DNA of 64,000 nt from Bacteroidota bacterium. GTDB taxonomy: Bacteria; Bacteroidota; Bacteroidia; Bacteroidales; F082. The position numbers and the translations under genes were made by a program. The stretch's first letter is position 1; every line of letters begins with the position of its first letter. This document shows, one piece after another, positions 36,042 through 45,429 of this stretch. The stretch lies in NCBI GenBank assembly GCA_016845105.1, contig JAERTF010000051.1:1-64000 (forward strand), read 5' to 3'. The notes under the pieces are model-generated. The model searched no databases. It saw only the letters and a list, made by a program, of their open reading frames with translations, and was not told the DNA's origin.

Positions 36042-38261
36042 TTACTCAACTACTTCTTCCAATACTGGAGGGTCAGTTTCTTCAATTTCAACAACGGTTG
36101 TTGTTGGCCTTTCGGTTACCAATGTCATTTCATCAATAAGGTTTGTTGCACCTGCAAATTTATCAACGATGAACATTACATATCGTATATCTACATTAAT
36201 TGTACGTTGTAATTCTGGTTCAAAGGCGATATCACCACTCATTGCTTCCCAGTTTCCATCAAATGCAAGCCCTATTAACTCACCATTACCATTAATAACA
36301 GGACTTCCTGAATTACCACCTGTGATATCATGAGTTGTTAAAAAACAAACTTTCATAACTCCATCTTCACCATATTGACCAAAGTCGCCAGCATTATAAA
36401 GTTCTTTAAGTTTTGCTGGCACCTTGAATTCCCAGTTTGAGGGATCTTCCTTTTGCATAATGCCATCCATTGTTGTAAAATACTCGTAATGAACAGCATC
36501 GGCAGGAAAGTAATCCTGAACTGTACCATAGGTTAAGCGCATGGTGAAGTTTGCATCAGGAGCATAATTTTTTTCAGGATTCATTTCTCTTAAACCAGCG
36601 ATATATAAACGATGTCCTTTGGTTAGTTTTTCGTTTGCTTCTTTCAAATTTCCTTGCATTGCTCTATATGAATTGAAAAATGCTTTAACAGCAACCATTG
36701 CAGGATCTTTTGCTAGTTTCTTTTTATTGGGAGCAGCTAGAAATTCGTCAACCTTTTGCTTGTTTGCAAAGATGGATTTGTCATACATATAGTCAGCATA
36801 TTTATTATAGTCACCCTTGAATTTTTTATCCATTTTCAATATATATGCGGGTTGCTGATCGAGGGGTACATTACTGTGATACATTTCCATCATTGCTGCA
36901 AATAGGTTTCTGTCTATTAGCTCATTGTAATTTTTAAAATGACCATCAACACCAGCTTTAAGACGTGCTATATTTACGTCTATTAATGAATCAGAAGATT
37001 CCTTATCGTTCATTAATTTACTAAGCTTACTAAAACGGTATGCATACCCAAGTATCTCTGCACCACGATAAACAGCTTCCCTGAAATATACATTGGCAAG
37101 GTCGTATTGACCTTTTACATCATAAGCATCTCCAATAAGTACCAGTGCTTCACCATATTTCATTTTTGCTTTTGGATTTTGATCAATCCAGTTTTGAAAT
37201 TCGGCTTCTTCCTTCTGTTTTTTCTCTTTTACTTTTAGTCTCTTTAACCCCTTGGTTTGACCAATAAAGTATTTCCAATAGTTTGCTGTGCCTGCAAATT
37301 TCGAAGCATACTGTAAACGAACCGCATCGTCAGCATCCATTCCTTCGCGCATTTTTGCAAGTTTTACTTCACGAATATCAACAACCGTTGGATTCGAAGT
37401 ATTAATAGCCAAATCAACACCAAAAGAAGAAAGAAATCTGTCGGTTCCTCCTGGATAGCCCATAATCATTGCAAAATCGTCTTTTTCAACACCTGCAATA
37501 TTTATTGGCAAATAGTGTTTTGATTTCAACGGAACATTTTCCTCGGAATATTTTGCCGGTGATCCGTCAGGAGCAGTATATACTCGAAACATTGAAAAGT
37601 CGCCAGTATGACGTGGCCACATCCAATTGTCAGTATCGGCACCAAATTTCCCAATGGATTCAGGTGGGGTACCTACTAATCTAATATCTTTAAATGTTTC
37701 ATATACAAAAAGATAATATTCGTTTCCTCCAAAAAATGAAACTACTCGTGCATTATAATCAGTGTCTTTGATTGCATGATCCTCAATATGTTTACTATTT
37801 TTTCGGATAATTTCAGCTCTTTCATCAGCAGTCATTTTCGGATTTACACCATGCAATACTTTCTCAGAAGCATTTTTCATGTATTGTAGAAATTGAACAG
37901 TAAGACCTTTAACAGGAATTTCTTCATTCTTGTTCATGGCCCAAAACCCATCGTCAAGATAGTTTGCTTCGGGAGTACTTACCTTTTGGATAGACCCGTA
38001 ACCACAGTGGTGATTTGTAAGTAATAACCCTTCGGGTGATATAATTTCTCCTGTACAACCACGACCAAAAATAGTAATGGCATCCTTAATACTGGAATTA
38101 TTTACGTTGTATATATCTTCGGCAGTTAGTTTAAGACCCAACTCCTGCATTTCTGCAATGTTTTTATTAATAAGTAAAGGAATCCACATTCCTTCATCAG
38201 CTTTCATACTAGTATTAGCTAAGAATACAAAAGCAACAATCGTGATCAATAATTTTTTCAT
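36042..38261 (-). CDS. S46 family dipeptidyl-peptidase, DPP7-type
   Basis: A 739-residue serine peptidase with a signal peptide (MKKLLITIVAFVFLANTSMKA) and a chymotrypsin-like fold. Visible catalytic residues are His85 (LLTNHHCGYGS) and Ser651 (GGNSGSPV); the aspartate probably lies in the DTDNWMWPRHTGDF region. Eighteen residues after the serine is Gly (FDGNWE), the position that in characterised S46 enzymes is Gly in DPP7 (broad/hydrophobic P1) and Arg in DPP11 (acidic P1). It removes dipeptides from peptide N-termini in the periplasm. An acidic extension ends the protein. It has its own terminator. Confidence 0.92.
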   Translation of the reverse strand: MKKLLITIVAFVFLANTSMKADEGMWIPLLINKNIAEMQELGLKLTAEDIYNVNNSSIKDAITIFGRGCTGEIISPEGLLLTNHHCGYGSIQKVSTPEANYLDDGFWAMNKNEEIPVKGLTVQFLQYMKNASEKVLHGVNPKMTADERAEIIRKNSKHIEDHAIKDTDYNARVVSFFGGNEYYLFVYETFKDIRLVGTPPESIGKFGADTDNWMWPRHTGDFSMFRVYTAPDGSPAKYSEENVPLKSKHYLPINIAGVEKDDFAMIMGYPGGTDRFLSSFGVDLAINTSNPTVVDIREVKLAKMREGMDADDAVRLQYASKFAGTANYWKYFIGQTKGLKRLKVKEKKQKEEAEFQNWIDQNPKAKMKYGEALVLIGDAYDVKGQYDLANVYFREAVYRGAEILGYAYRFSKLSKLMNDKESSDSLIDVNIARLKAGVDGHFKNYNELIDRNLFAAMMEMYHSNVPLDQQPAYILKMDKKFKGDYNKYADYMYDKSIFANKQKVDEFLAAPNKKKLAKDPAMVAVKAFFNSYRAMQGNLKEANEKLTKGHRLYIAGLREMNPEKNYAPDANFTMRLTYGTVQDYFPADAVHYEYFTTMDGIMQKEDPSNWEFKVPAKLKELYNAGDFGQYGEDGVMKVCFLTTHDITGGNSGSPVINGNGELIGLAFDGNWEAMSGDIAFEPELQRTINVDIRYVMFIVDKFAGATNLIDEMTLVTERPTTTVVEIEETDPPVLEEVVE

Positions 38262-38314
38262 TTTTTAATATTTATGATTTATTTCTATTAGATTTCATTA
38301 ATCTATAAGCTAGA

Positions 38315-38345
38315 ATAAGATATAAAAAACATTCTTATATCTTAT
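38315..38345 (-). terminator. AT-rich hairpin over the manC stop codon
   Basis: TAAGATATAA (38316-38325) pairs perfectly with TTATATCTTA (38335-38344), with one further A-T pair outside and a nine-base loop. It overlaps the stop codon of the mannose-1-phosphate guanylyltransferase gene. The stem is wholly A/T-rich with only a GC pair or two, so it may be a weak terminator or a 3' stabilising element. Confidence 0.4.
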
Positions 38346-39439
38346 ACAAACTTATCTCCTTTTTCGACCTTTACATCAGCAACAAACTGGCGAATTTGTT
38401 GTTCGTCTTCTTTTTTACAAACCAATAAAGTGTTGTCTTCTTCAACAACAATATAATCGTCTAAACCTTGTAATACAACCAATTTGTCGTTTGGAACATT
38501 AATAATACAGTTTTCGGTATTATAAAGCATTACATTCTTCCCAACTGTTGAATTATGATGCTCATCTTTTTCCCTGATGGTATATAGCGAGCCCCATGTT
38601 CCCAAATCGGACCATCCAAAATCTACTGCTAGTGTATATACATTTTTAGCTTTTTCCATTATACCATAGTCAATGGAGATATTTTTACAAACGGCGTAAG
38701 TGTCAGCAATAAAGCTTACTTCACCATCTGTATTGTAAACCCCCGTACCTTTTTCAAACAACGTATCAACATCAGGTAGCAGATTATTAAAGGCTTCCAT
38801 AATACTTTTGAGCGACCAGATGAAAATGCCAGAATTCCATAAGAAATCTCCACTTGCCAAAAATGATTTAGCTATTTCGATGTTTGGTTTTTCCGTAAAA
38901 GTCTTCACCTTATGCAACGGTATATCCTTGGAATAAACATTCTCTTCTTTAAATTGTATATATCCATAACCAGTGTCGGGGCGACTTGGTTTAATTCCAA
39001 GAGTTACCAGCCAATCGTTTTCCTTAGCAGCCTGTAAAGCAGTTTTAATATTTCTAACAAACTCATCTTCTTTCAGAATTATGTGATCAGAAGGCGCAAC
39101 CACCACCAGGGCATTTGGGTTTTCTTCTTTAATTTTATAGTTTGCATAAGCAACACATGGTGCTGTGTTTCTTCTTGATGGCTCACAAAGTACTTGCTGC
39201 TCCCTGAGTTCTGGGATTTGCTCAAGAACAAGATCTTTATATATTTCATTTGTAACTACCAAAACATTCTCGGCAGGACAAATATTTCGAAACCTTTCAA
39301 AGGTAAGCCTTATCAATGTTTTTCCAACACCAAGAACATCAATAAACTGTTTTGGTCGGGAAGTTTTGCTCATTGGCCAAAAACGTGCGCCAACACCACC
39401 TGCCATTATTACGCAGTAATTATTTTTATTAGTCTCCAT
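38342..39439 (-). CDS. manC: Mannose-1-phosphate guanylyltransferase
   Basis: A 365-residue nucleotidyltransferase making GDP-mannose from mannose-1-phosphate and GTP, a precursor for surface polysaccharides. Motifs: VIMAGGVGARFWPMSKTSRPKQF (cut here as MAGGVGARFWPMS and RPKQF), VAPSDHII, TGYGYIQF, FTEKPN and WNSGIFIW. It has the short single-domain form without the phosphomannose isomerase fusion seen in AlgA. It is not clustered with other sugar genes. Confidence 0.95.
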   Translation of the reverse strand: METNKNNYCVIMAGGVGARFWPMSKTSRPKQFIDVLGVGKTLIRLTFERFRNICPAENVLVVTNEIYKDLVLEQIPELREQQVLCEPSRRNTAPCVAYANYKIKEENPNALVVVAPSDHIILKEDEFVRNIKTALQAAKENDWLVTLGIKPSRPDTGYGYIQFKEENVYSKDIPLHKVKTFTEKPNIEIAKSFLASGDFLWNSGIFIWSLKSIMEAFNNLLPDVDTLFEKGTGVYNTDGEVSFIADTYAVCKNISIDYGIMEKAKNVYTLAVDFGWSDLGTWGSLYTIREKDEHHNSTVGKNVMLYNTENCIINVPNDKLVVLQGLDDYIVVEEDNTLLVCKKEDEQQIRQFVADVKVEKGDKFV

Positions 39440-39645
39440 AGAGTTAATTTATAATTTGTCACTAGTTATTGAATGATTGGTTATTAGATAATCAATCATC
39501 GATCAAAAATGGGCTTCAAAAATACAAAACTCATTGGTTTTATACATATAAGGTATTATATAAATAATTTGAGGATAATAATTTACGAATTAAATAATTA
39601 TGTAGTTATGCAAGAAATACAAAATAAATAAAATAGTAAGTATTG

Positions 39646-40251
39646 TTATACCTTCCAAACCGGGGTTAGAGGATGAAATAAGTACTGTCTGTTGTTGAGA
39701 GTGTTTTTACAAATATACCGTGTTCTTCGTTTTACTCCTTTCAAAAATATACTACCATTTTCTATTTGAAAAGAAGTATTCTCAGGAATGTCTTCCAAAA
39801 GAATATCATTTTGATGTGAGTTGTATTTTCTTAAAACTCTAGATAGGGTTAAGTCTGAACTGCTTGAAGCTTTGCTATTAATGATACTTTTTGTTAATAC
39901 TTTCTCAAGCTCATTGGGAAAGATATTGTTTTTTAGAAATGGTTCCATTAATTCGCGGTACTCCATTTTCCATTCTTTACCATGAGGGGTAACGTTGTTG
40001 CTGTATTTTTGCCATACCATAAGGTGGGCAATTTCATGGATAAGTGTTATAAGAAAAGCATATGGATTTAGATTATGATTTATACTAATTCTATGGATGG
40101 GGTTTTGAGAGTTAGGAGGTCGATAATCACCGAATTTTGTGCGTCTTTTTTTTGCTATTTTTAAATGCACATTGTTTTTTACTATCAAATCTATAATGGG
40201 GGTAATCGAATTTGATGGTAAATATCTAGAGAGCAAATCCTTTTCTTTCAT
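39646..40251 (-). CDS. SprT-like zinc metalloprotease-family protein
   Basis: A 201-residue protein with the zinc-binding HEIAH motif (His72, Glu73, His76) in LITLIHEIAHLMVW, followed by PHGKEWKMEYRELM, the third-ligand region of SprT/Spartan-like proteins. The C-terminal half has lower complexity and lacks the four-cysteine zinc ribbon of longer SprT proteins; a YICKN segment is all that remains. The eukaryotic homologue repairs DNA-protein crosslinks; the bacterial role is unclear. A TATATTTG element at 40266-40259 lies eight bases before the ATG. Confidence 0.85.
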   Translation of the reverse strand: MKEKDLLSRYLPSNSITPIIDLIVKNNVHLKIAKKRRTKFGDYRPPNSQNPIHRISINHNLNPYAFLITLIHEIAHLMVWQKYSNNVTPHGKEWKMEYRELMEPFLKNNIFPNELEKVLTKSIINSKASSSSDLTLSRVLRKYNSHQNDILLEDIPENTSFQIENGSIFLKGVKRRTRYICKNTLNNRQYLFHPLTPVWKV

Positions 40252-40369
40252 AAAGATGCAAATATACTATTAAGCAAATTACATTTTTTGCTTTGAGATT
40301 TTTAATAGTGAATTATAAGCTTCATAGTGATGGGTTGTTGACTAGGCTAGCAATTGTTGGGATATTAAT

Positions 40370-40416
40370 AACCCGCCAATGCTTTATTCACCAAAACTTG
40401 GTTGCAATGACGGGTT
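40370..40416. repeat. Imperfect stem-loop downstream of the TonB receptor gene
   Basis: AACCCGCCAATGC (40370-40382) is the near reverse complement of GCAATGACGGGTT (40404-40416), with one mismatch and one wobble. Inside the loop is a second small stem (ACCAA/TTGGT). It lies 37 bases beyond the TonB receptor stop. There is no T-run, so it may be a 3'-end structure or a palindromic repeat rather than a classical terminator. Confidence 0.4.
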
Positions 40417-40452
40417 AAGGCTTATAAATTTTTCCTTTTATATCTGAGGTAA

Positions 40453-42849
40453 TTACAAGTTAAGCATGTTTCCAAGTTTAACTCCAAAATATATTGTTCT
40501 TGGATTGAGAGGTCCGTATATGTATGCGGGATCCCTATCAATACCATAATCAAAATCATCCTGGTATGAATTAAGAATATTTTTCACACCTGTGTATAAT
40601 TGAAGTGTAGCACCGTTTAGTTTTATATTGTAACGAAATTTAAGTCCTAAATCGAAAAATCTGCCAGATTCACGCAGCTCTCCTACATCAGGGTTGGGTT
40701 GATTATTTCCAAAATAAGGAATTAGCATTTTTCCTGTATAATCTGCTGTTGTTGAAACACCCCAGCTCTTATTAACTATCCAATCAAATGTAAAGTATCC
40801 ATAGTCAGCTGGTGTTCTGAAGAAATCCTTTTCATTGAATTCCTGAGCATTTTCATAACCACTTTTTTGAATTGTAAATCCGGCAACAAATGAAATACCT
40901 TTTTTTGGCACAAGATTTAGTTCCATATTAATTCCCTTAACAATAGCACCCCCCTCAGCATTAATTCTTGTGTAAATAACTGTCCCATCTTCACTTGGGG
41001 TGCTATATTCGTTTGCAAACGGATCAATTAGTTTTGTATAAAAACCTTCCAATAGGAAGCTGAAGTTTATATTTTTAATTTTTTTGTTATAATCCAAAGA
41101 AGCCATAAAACTATGACTGGTTTCCTGTTTTAGGTCTGGACTATTTTCATGAATAACCCTCCTGGAACCTGAAGTTTCAATATGAAGATCCTCATCAAAA
41201 ATTTGAGGAGCACGATATCCTTGTGAGTAACTTAACCTAGCTTGAATAGGTTTTGCTACATCATACTTAAATGTAACTCTAGGACTGAGTACATTACCTG
41301 ATTTATCTGTACCTTCGTTGACATTGTCTGATATGTTGTAGCTATCGTAACGGGCACCAATCGACACCTTTAATCTCTTAATATCAACCTCATATTGTGC
41401 GAATATTCCACTGGTTAATGTGCTTTGATTTGCAATTGTTACATTGTCGGCATGGGGAATGTTCACAATTGTGTCATCAACAATAACTGCATTTTCAATA
41501 TCAAGATATCCAAGTTTTTTATCGATCAACCATGAACCATCGTTTTCAACTCCTAAAGTGAGTTTTGAATTCTCAAAGTTAGCAAGATATTGAGCTCCTA
41601 TTGTATATGTGAAATCATCTGTGTGGCCATAATCGCTCAATGATCTATTGGCCCCATAATATGAATCACGGTCTACCCCCTGACCGGAAACAAATATTGA
41701 AAATAAATCAGTTTTTCTTAAGTAATGCTCATACGTTAAAGCTCCTGTAATTATATTGTGTTCTACTGCTTCTGCTATATTTGCTTCATGCACAGGATAT
41801 GCAAACCTGTCTCCACCTCTTCTTTTTTCATTTATAGTGAAAAAGTCGGCAATTAGTTTGCTTTTTGTTCCAAATCGATGATATGCTCTGGTTCCAACAG
41901 TAATGTTATTGATTGATGAGATTTCTGAGAAATCATCACCATTTGCATCAAAGGGATTCCTGTTTCTGTAGAAACCGTAAAGTGACATTCCTGTTTTATT
42001 ATCTGCACTTACAAGTGAGGTGTTAAGGTTTATGGAATAATCACCAGCAGGTCCACCTGAATTATCCATTCCAATACCTGCTAGTCCTCCCGTAACTCCA
42101 AGTTCATATGAATTATTGATGGGGTCTTTTAGTATCAGGTTTATTGTACCAGCTATGGCATTACTACCATAAAGAGCAGATCCACCGCCTCGAATAATTT
42201 CAACCCTTTCAATCATATTTGATGGAATTAACTCCAATCCATATACTCCAGCTAATCCACTAAATATAGGTCTGCTATTTATTAATATTTGAGAATATGG
42301 GCCTTCCATGCCATTCATTCTTACTTGTGAAAAACCACAGTTTTGGCAATTATTTTCCAGCCTAACCCCGGGGCAATAGTTAAGTCCTTCACTTAAAGTT
42401 ATCCCTTGAATAGTTGAGAATAGTTTTGGTGATATGGTGTTTACAATGGTTGATGATTCCGATCGGTTGGTTTTATTTCTATCTCCGGTTACTACAACTT
42501 CCTCAAGTCCAAGAACATCTTCCTCAAGACTAAATTTGATTTCTTTGGTTTCACCAGAAACTATGTTTATTATTACTTCTTCGTTTTTATAACCCAATGA
42601 TTGAGCAACTACTGTAAATTCTCCTTCTGGTAAGTCGATTAATTGGTAATGACCTGATTCGTCGGTGGTAATGCCGATGGTTGTACCTTTAATATAAACT
42701 GATGCGAATGGTATGTGTTCACCATTGCAAACTACATGTCCAATAATGTTTGCATCGGTTTTCTCTCCTTCTGTTTTTTCTCCATCAGCAAAACTAAAGA
42801 ATCTTAATTGTAACAATAGAGACAATAATAATATCGTTTTTGTATTCAT
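40453..42849 (-). CDS. TonB-dependent outer-membrane receptor, probable metal/chelate type
   Basis: A 798-residue receptor: signal peptide (MNTKTILLLSLLLQLRFFSFA), CarboxypepD-regulatory-like domain (about 33-115, IIGHVVCNGEHIPFASVYIKG region), plug domain (120-235, with LEEVVVTGDRN, NNCQNCGFSQVRMNGMEG and VEIIRGGGSALYGSNAIAG), and a 22-strand barrel ending in GVKLGNMLNL. The CxNC pair in the plug is distinctive. There is no SusD partner, so glycan import is unlikely. The gene upstream encodes a His-rich membrane protein, which points to a metal ion or metal chelate as substrate. 100 bases separate the two. Confidence 0.85.
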   Translation of the reverse strand: MNTKTILLLSLLLQLRFFSFADGEKTEGEKTDANIIGHVVCNGEHIPFASVYIKGTTIGITTDESGHYQLIDLPEGEFTVVAQSLGYKNEEVIINIVSGETKEIKFSLEEDVLGLEEVVVTGDRNKTNRSESSTIVNTISPKLFSTIQGITLSEGLNYCPGVRLENNCQNCGFSQVRMNGMEGPYSQILINSRPIFSGLAGVYGLELIPSNMIERVEIIRGGGSALYGSNAIAGTINLILKDPINNSYELGVTGGLAGIGMDNSGGPAGDYSINLNTSLVSADNKTGMSLYGFYRNRNPFDANGDDFSEISSINNITVGTRAYHRFGTKSKLIADFFTINEKRRGGDRFAYPVHEANIAEAVEHNIITGALTYEHYLRKTDLFSIFVSGQGVDRDSYYGANRSLSDYGHTDDFTYTIGAQYLANFENSKLTLGVENDGSWLIDKKLGYLDIENAVIVDDTIVNIPHADNVTIANQSTLTSGIFAQYEVDIKRLKVSIGARYDSYNISDNVNEGTDKSGNVLSPRVTFKYDVAKPIQARLSYSQGYRAPQIFDEDLHIETSGSRRVIHENSPDLKQETSHSFMASLDYNKKIKNINFSFLLEGFYTKLIDPFANEYSTPSEDGTVIYTRINAEGGAIVKGINMELNLVPKKGISFVAGFTIQKSGYENAQEFNEKDFFRTPADYGYFTFDWIVNKSWGVSTTADYTGKMLIPYFGNNQPNPDVGELRESGRFFDLGLKFRYNIKLNGATLQLYTGVKNILNSYQDDFDYGIDRDPAYIYGPLNPRTIYFGVKLGNMLNL

Positions 42850-42949
42850 ATTATTGAATATCTTTAATGATTGTATTTAAATAATTGATTCTGGTTAATG
42901 CTTTAACCATTAATTGGTGTGACTGTGTTTTAGTCACTATTTCAAAAAG

Positions 42950-43318
42950 CTACATGGATGAGGATGGGGGAGCCCGTCCATTTTTCAACACAATGTAAAC
43001 AGGTGAAGCCTTAAACCCATAATAAGAATTTAAGGTTCGGGCAGTTACCTTTTTTATGTATGTTAAACCAATTACAACCAGAGGTATTAACAACTCAAGG
43101 TTTTCCAATAATAGAAATTCAATGCTTGTGTGCTTGTGTGACTTTAGTGGTTTCGCATCTTCTGATTTATTGAATGGATGAGAATGTGATACGATTGTAC
43201 CGTTATTTTGTGAATGAGAATGAAAAAATACTGCTTTGTTAATTATCAATAACCCTACAATACCTATCAAAAGGATTGCTGTAATTCTTTTTGTGATATT
43301 TATAACAGTAGTTGTCAT
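42950..43318 (-). CDS. Small His-rich membrane protein next to TonB receptor
   Basis: I place the start at 43318 (MTTTVINITKRIT); an in-frame ATG at 43339 lies upstream of a TACTTTTG promoter-like element (43333-43326). The 122-residue protein has a hydrophobic helix (about 11-31), a histidine-rich segment (FHSHSQ, SHSHPF, SHKH) predicted to face outward, then a second hydrophobic helix (FLLLENLELLIPLVVIGLTY). The histidine clusters suggest binding of zinc, copper, nickel or cobalt. It is probably co-expressed with the TonB receptor downstream. No named family recognised. Confidence 0.7.
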   Translation of the reverse strand: MTTTVINITKRITAILLIGIVGLLIINKAVFFHSHSQNNGTIVSHSHPFNKSEDAKPLKSHKHTSIEFLLLENLELLIPLVVIGLTYIKKVTARTLNSYYGFKASPVYIVLKNGRAPPSSSM

Positions 43319-43451
43319 TTGCAAGCAAAAGTAGTTCAAAAGAATTATTTCTTTGATAACTAAATGTGGGTATTTTTAAGTTATTACTGTGATAGGGTCC
43401 GCGTAATTTCGGAGATCAAGTATTAATTTATTCCTTTTGATTTGATAGTTG

Positions 43452-43459
43452 TATTTTTG
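43452..43459 (+). promoter_or_regulatory. Putative -7 element (TATTTTTG) for the barrel protein gene
   Basis: TATTTTTG matches TAnnTTTG and lies 14 bases before the ATG at 43474. A TTTG is present upstream at 43436-43439, but the 12-base spacing is shorter than usual. Confidence 0.35.
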
Positions 43460-43473
43460 TAAAAAACACTCAA

Positions 43474-44274
43474 ATGATAAGAATTGTTATAGTAATAGGA
43501 TTATTTTTTATTTCATCAGTATCGTATTCTCAGGTCATGGGTATTTCGGCTTCAAAACTAGCTTCCATAAGTGCATTTACTGCAAACAAGAATCAAATAG
43601 AATTTGAGCCGGGTTTTGGTTATTACTGGGCAAAAAAACATTATGATAGTAATGGAAATCTTAAACCCTTCTCTGTTAAAGATAGTACTGCTGTTTTTCA
43701 AGAATTGGCCTTTAGAATAACCTATGGTATTACAAGCAATTTTGAAACTGGTTTATTGATAGCATCAGATATGAGCTCTATTTCATTGGGAGCAAAATAT
43801 TACCTTTTTACCATAGGAAATTTTTCTGCCGGAATTATGGCCGGAGGTACGTTTGCAAATGAAAGTGACATAGTTGCTGTTAATTCCGGAATATTTGGGA
43901 AAACAGTTTCCCTGGCAACGGGATTAGCATTTACAAACGAATTTTCAGATAAAATATCGTTGGATTTTGACTTTCAGTATCAATGTATTAGAGACGATAA
44001 GGTGTCTTACTCAAATGATTTTTTCGCCAATGCCGAATTTGGTTATAGCTTTAATAATAACAATCAAATTATCGGAGGTTTTTCATATACTCACAATAGT
44101 CATACTCATCAATATGATGGCCATCAAAATCAACTGCTTACCTTTAATATTGGTGCTGCAATTTTAACAGGTGAGATGTTTGATATAGTTTTTTACACGC
44201 CGATTTCTTTATTGGGTAAGAACTATGACAGGTTAAACGGGCTCAATTTCGCATTGACAATTTTTATTCTTTAG
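43474..44274 (+). CDS. Outer-membrane barrel protein with His-rich loop
   Basis: A 266-residue protein with a signal peptide (MIRIVIVIGLFFISSVSYSQ) and strand-rich sequence typical of a transporter-like outer-membrane barrel (FRITYGITSNFETGLLI, SLGAKYYLF, NFALTIFIL at the end). A loop near residue 210 reads YTHNSHTHQYDGHQ, with five histidines. It is divergent from the His-rich membrane gene and the TonB receptor, 155 bases apart, and may belong to the same metal-handling set. No named family recognised. Confidence 0.75.
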   Translation: MIRIVIVIGLFFISSVSYSQVMGISASKLASISAFTANKNQIEFEPGFGYYWAKKHYDSNGNLKPFSVKDSTAVFQELAFRITYGITSNFETGLLIASDMSSISLGAKYYLFTIGNFSAGIMAGGTFANESDIVAVNSGIFGKTVSLATGLAFTNEFSDKISLDFDFQYQCIRDDKVSYSNDFFANAEFGYSFNNNNQIIGGFSYTHNSHTHQYDGHQNQLLTFNIGAAILTGEMFDIVFYTPISLLGKNYDRLNGLNFALTIFIL

Positions 44275-44333
44275 TAGATTTTCTAATGCTTAGAATGCGG
44301 GTTAAAATATTTGTTAGGTGGTAGAAGTTTACA

Positions 44334-44540
44334 TTAACAGGTTGTGAAATCATATGTTGAAAAGTGGTATGTTTTAATGGTATTATTATAACTCCATTTT
44401 GAACAATCACAATCTTTTTTCTTTCGCTTTGTTGGACGGTATATGTTTTTCTTTGAAGTACATGACAGTAGGAGTCCTATACAAATCATAAATGCAAAAA
44501 GCATATATTTTGTAATGTTAACTCTCCTCTTCATATCCAA
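44334..44540 (-). CDS. Small lipoprotein of unknown function
   Basis: A 68-residue protein with a basic start, hydrophobic core (YMLFAFMICIGLLLSC) and lipobox cysteine, followed by a short basic mature region containing KKDCDCSKWS. Small Bacteroidota lipoproteins with a CDC-x-x-W motif are common. No function is known. Convergent with the barrel gene. Short length keeps confidence moderate. Confidence 0.6.
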   Translation of the reverse strand: MDMKRRVNITKYMLFAFMICIGLLLSCTSKKNIYRPTKRKKKDCDCSKWSYNNTIKTYHFSTYDFTTC

Positions 44541-44688
44541 TTAAAATTTTATCTGCAATTTTACGTTAATTATGAAAACGAAATAATAGAACTCTTGTTG
44601 TATTTGTAGAAAAATCTTTTTGTTAACTTAGCCGATGTATTAGTATTAGGAAACGACTTTTTACATCAAGTAAAAAATTAATCTTATT

Positions 44689-45429
44689 ATGGGATTTCTT
44701 CGAGAAGCAGGTGATTATGTTTCATTAATGATTGAAACCTTTAAACGTCCTGATAAAGGAAGAGTTTTTAGGCGGCAATTAATAATAGATTTTCATGCAC
44801 TTGGTGTTGATTCGATAGGTATTGTTGTATTTATTTCCTTGTTCACCGGTGGAATTATTGCAATGCAAATGGCATACAATATTGATAACCCTTTGGTACC
44901 ATTATATTTAGTTGGTTATACCACCAAGCAAATGATGATATTGGAAATATCACCCACCATAATGAGTCTGATACTTGCTGGTAAAGTGGGATCAAGTATC
45001 GCATCAGAGATTGGAACCATGCGGGTTACCGAACAAATTGATGCATTAAAGGTAATGGGAATAAATCCCGCTAACTATTTAATTCTTCCAAAAATAACCG
45101 CAGCAATGTTGTTTTTTCCTGTATTGGTTGTTTTTTCCATTTCGGTGGGATTAGCAGGAGGGTTACTAGCCGTTATAATCACAGGATCGGTCACACCAAC
45201 TGATTTTATTGATGGTTTAAGGGCTTGGTGGCAACCTTTTGATATTTTTTATGCACTAATTAAAACCGTAGTATTTGCATTTATTATTGCTTCGGTATCA
45301 GGATATAAAGGCTATACGGTACAAGGTGGTTCGGTAGAAGTAGGCCGCGCAAGTACCAAGGCTGTTGTTGCAAGCAGCATATTAATTATCATTTTCGACC
45401 TCATTCTCACACAGATGCTATTAACATGA
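44689..45429 (+). CDS. mlaE: MlaE-type lipid ABC transporter permease
   Basis: A 246-residue permease with five or six helices and the MlaE family signature (FTGGIIAMQMAYN, SLILAGKVGSSIASEIGTMRVTEQIDALKVMGINP in segments such as AGKVGSSIASEIGTM). Works with MlaF and an MCE protein (MlaD) in phospholipid trafficking between outer and inner membranes. First gene of mlaE-mlaF-cvpA; it overlaps mlaF by four bases (ATGA). No MCE-domain gene is in the window. Confidence 0.93.
   Translation: MGFLREAGDYVSLMIETFKRPDKGRVFRRQLIIDFHALGVDSIGIVVFISLFTGGIIAMQMAYNIDNPLVPLYLVGYTTKQMMILEISPTIMSLILAGKVGSSIASEIGTMRVTEQIDALKVMGINPANYLILPKITAAMLFFPVLVVFSISVGLAGGLLAVIITGSVTPTDFIDGLRAWWQPFDIFYALIKTVVFAFIIASVSGYKGYTVQGGSVEVGRASTKAVVASSILIIIFDLILTQMLLT

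Noticed and set aside
39474..39500. Imperfect hairpin TGATTG...CAATCA upstream of manC
   Set aside because: It is AT-rich with a mismatch and short; likely chance in such DNA, with no link to a known riboswitch.
40253..40452. Possible cobalamin riboswitch near the TonB receptor
   Set aside because: The structured sequence lies at the 3' end of the receptor gene, not upstream of it, and lacks the B12-box sequence.
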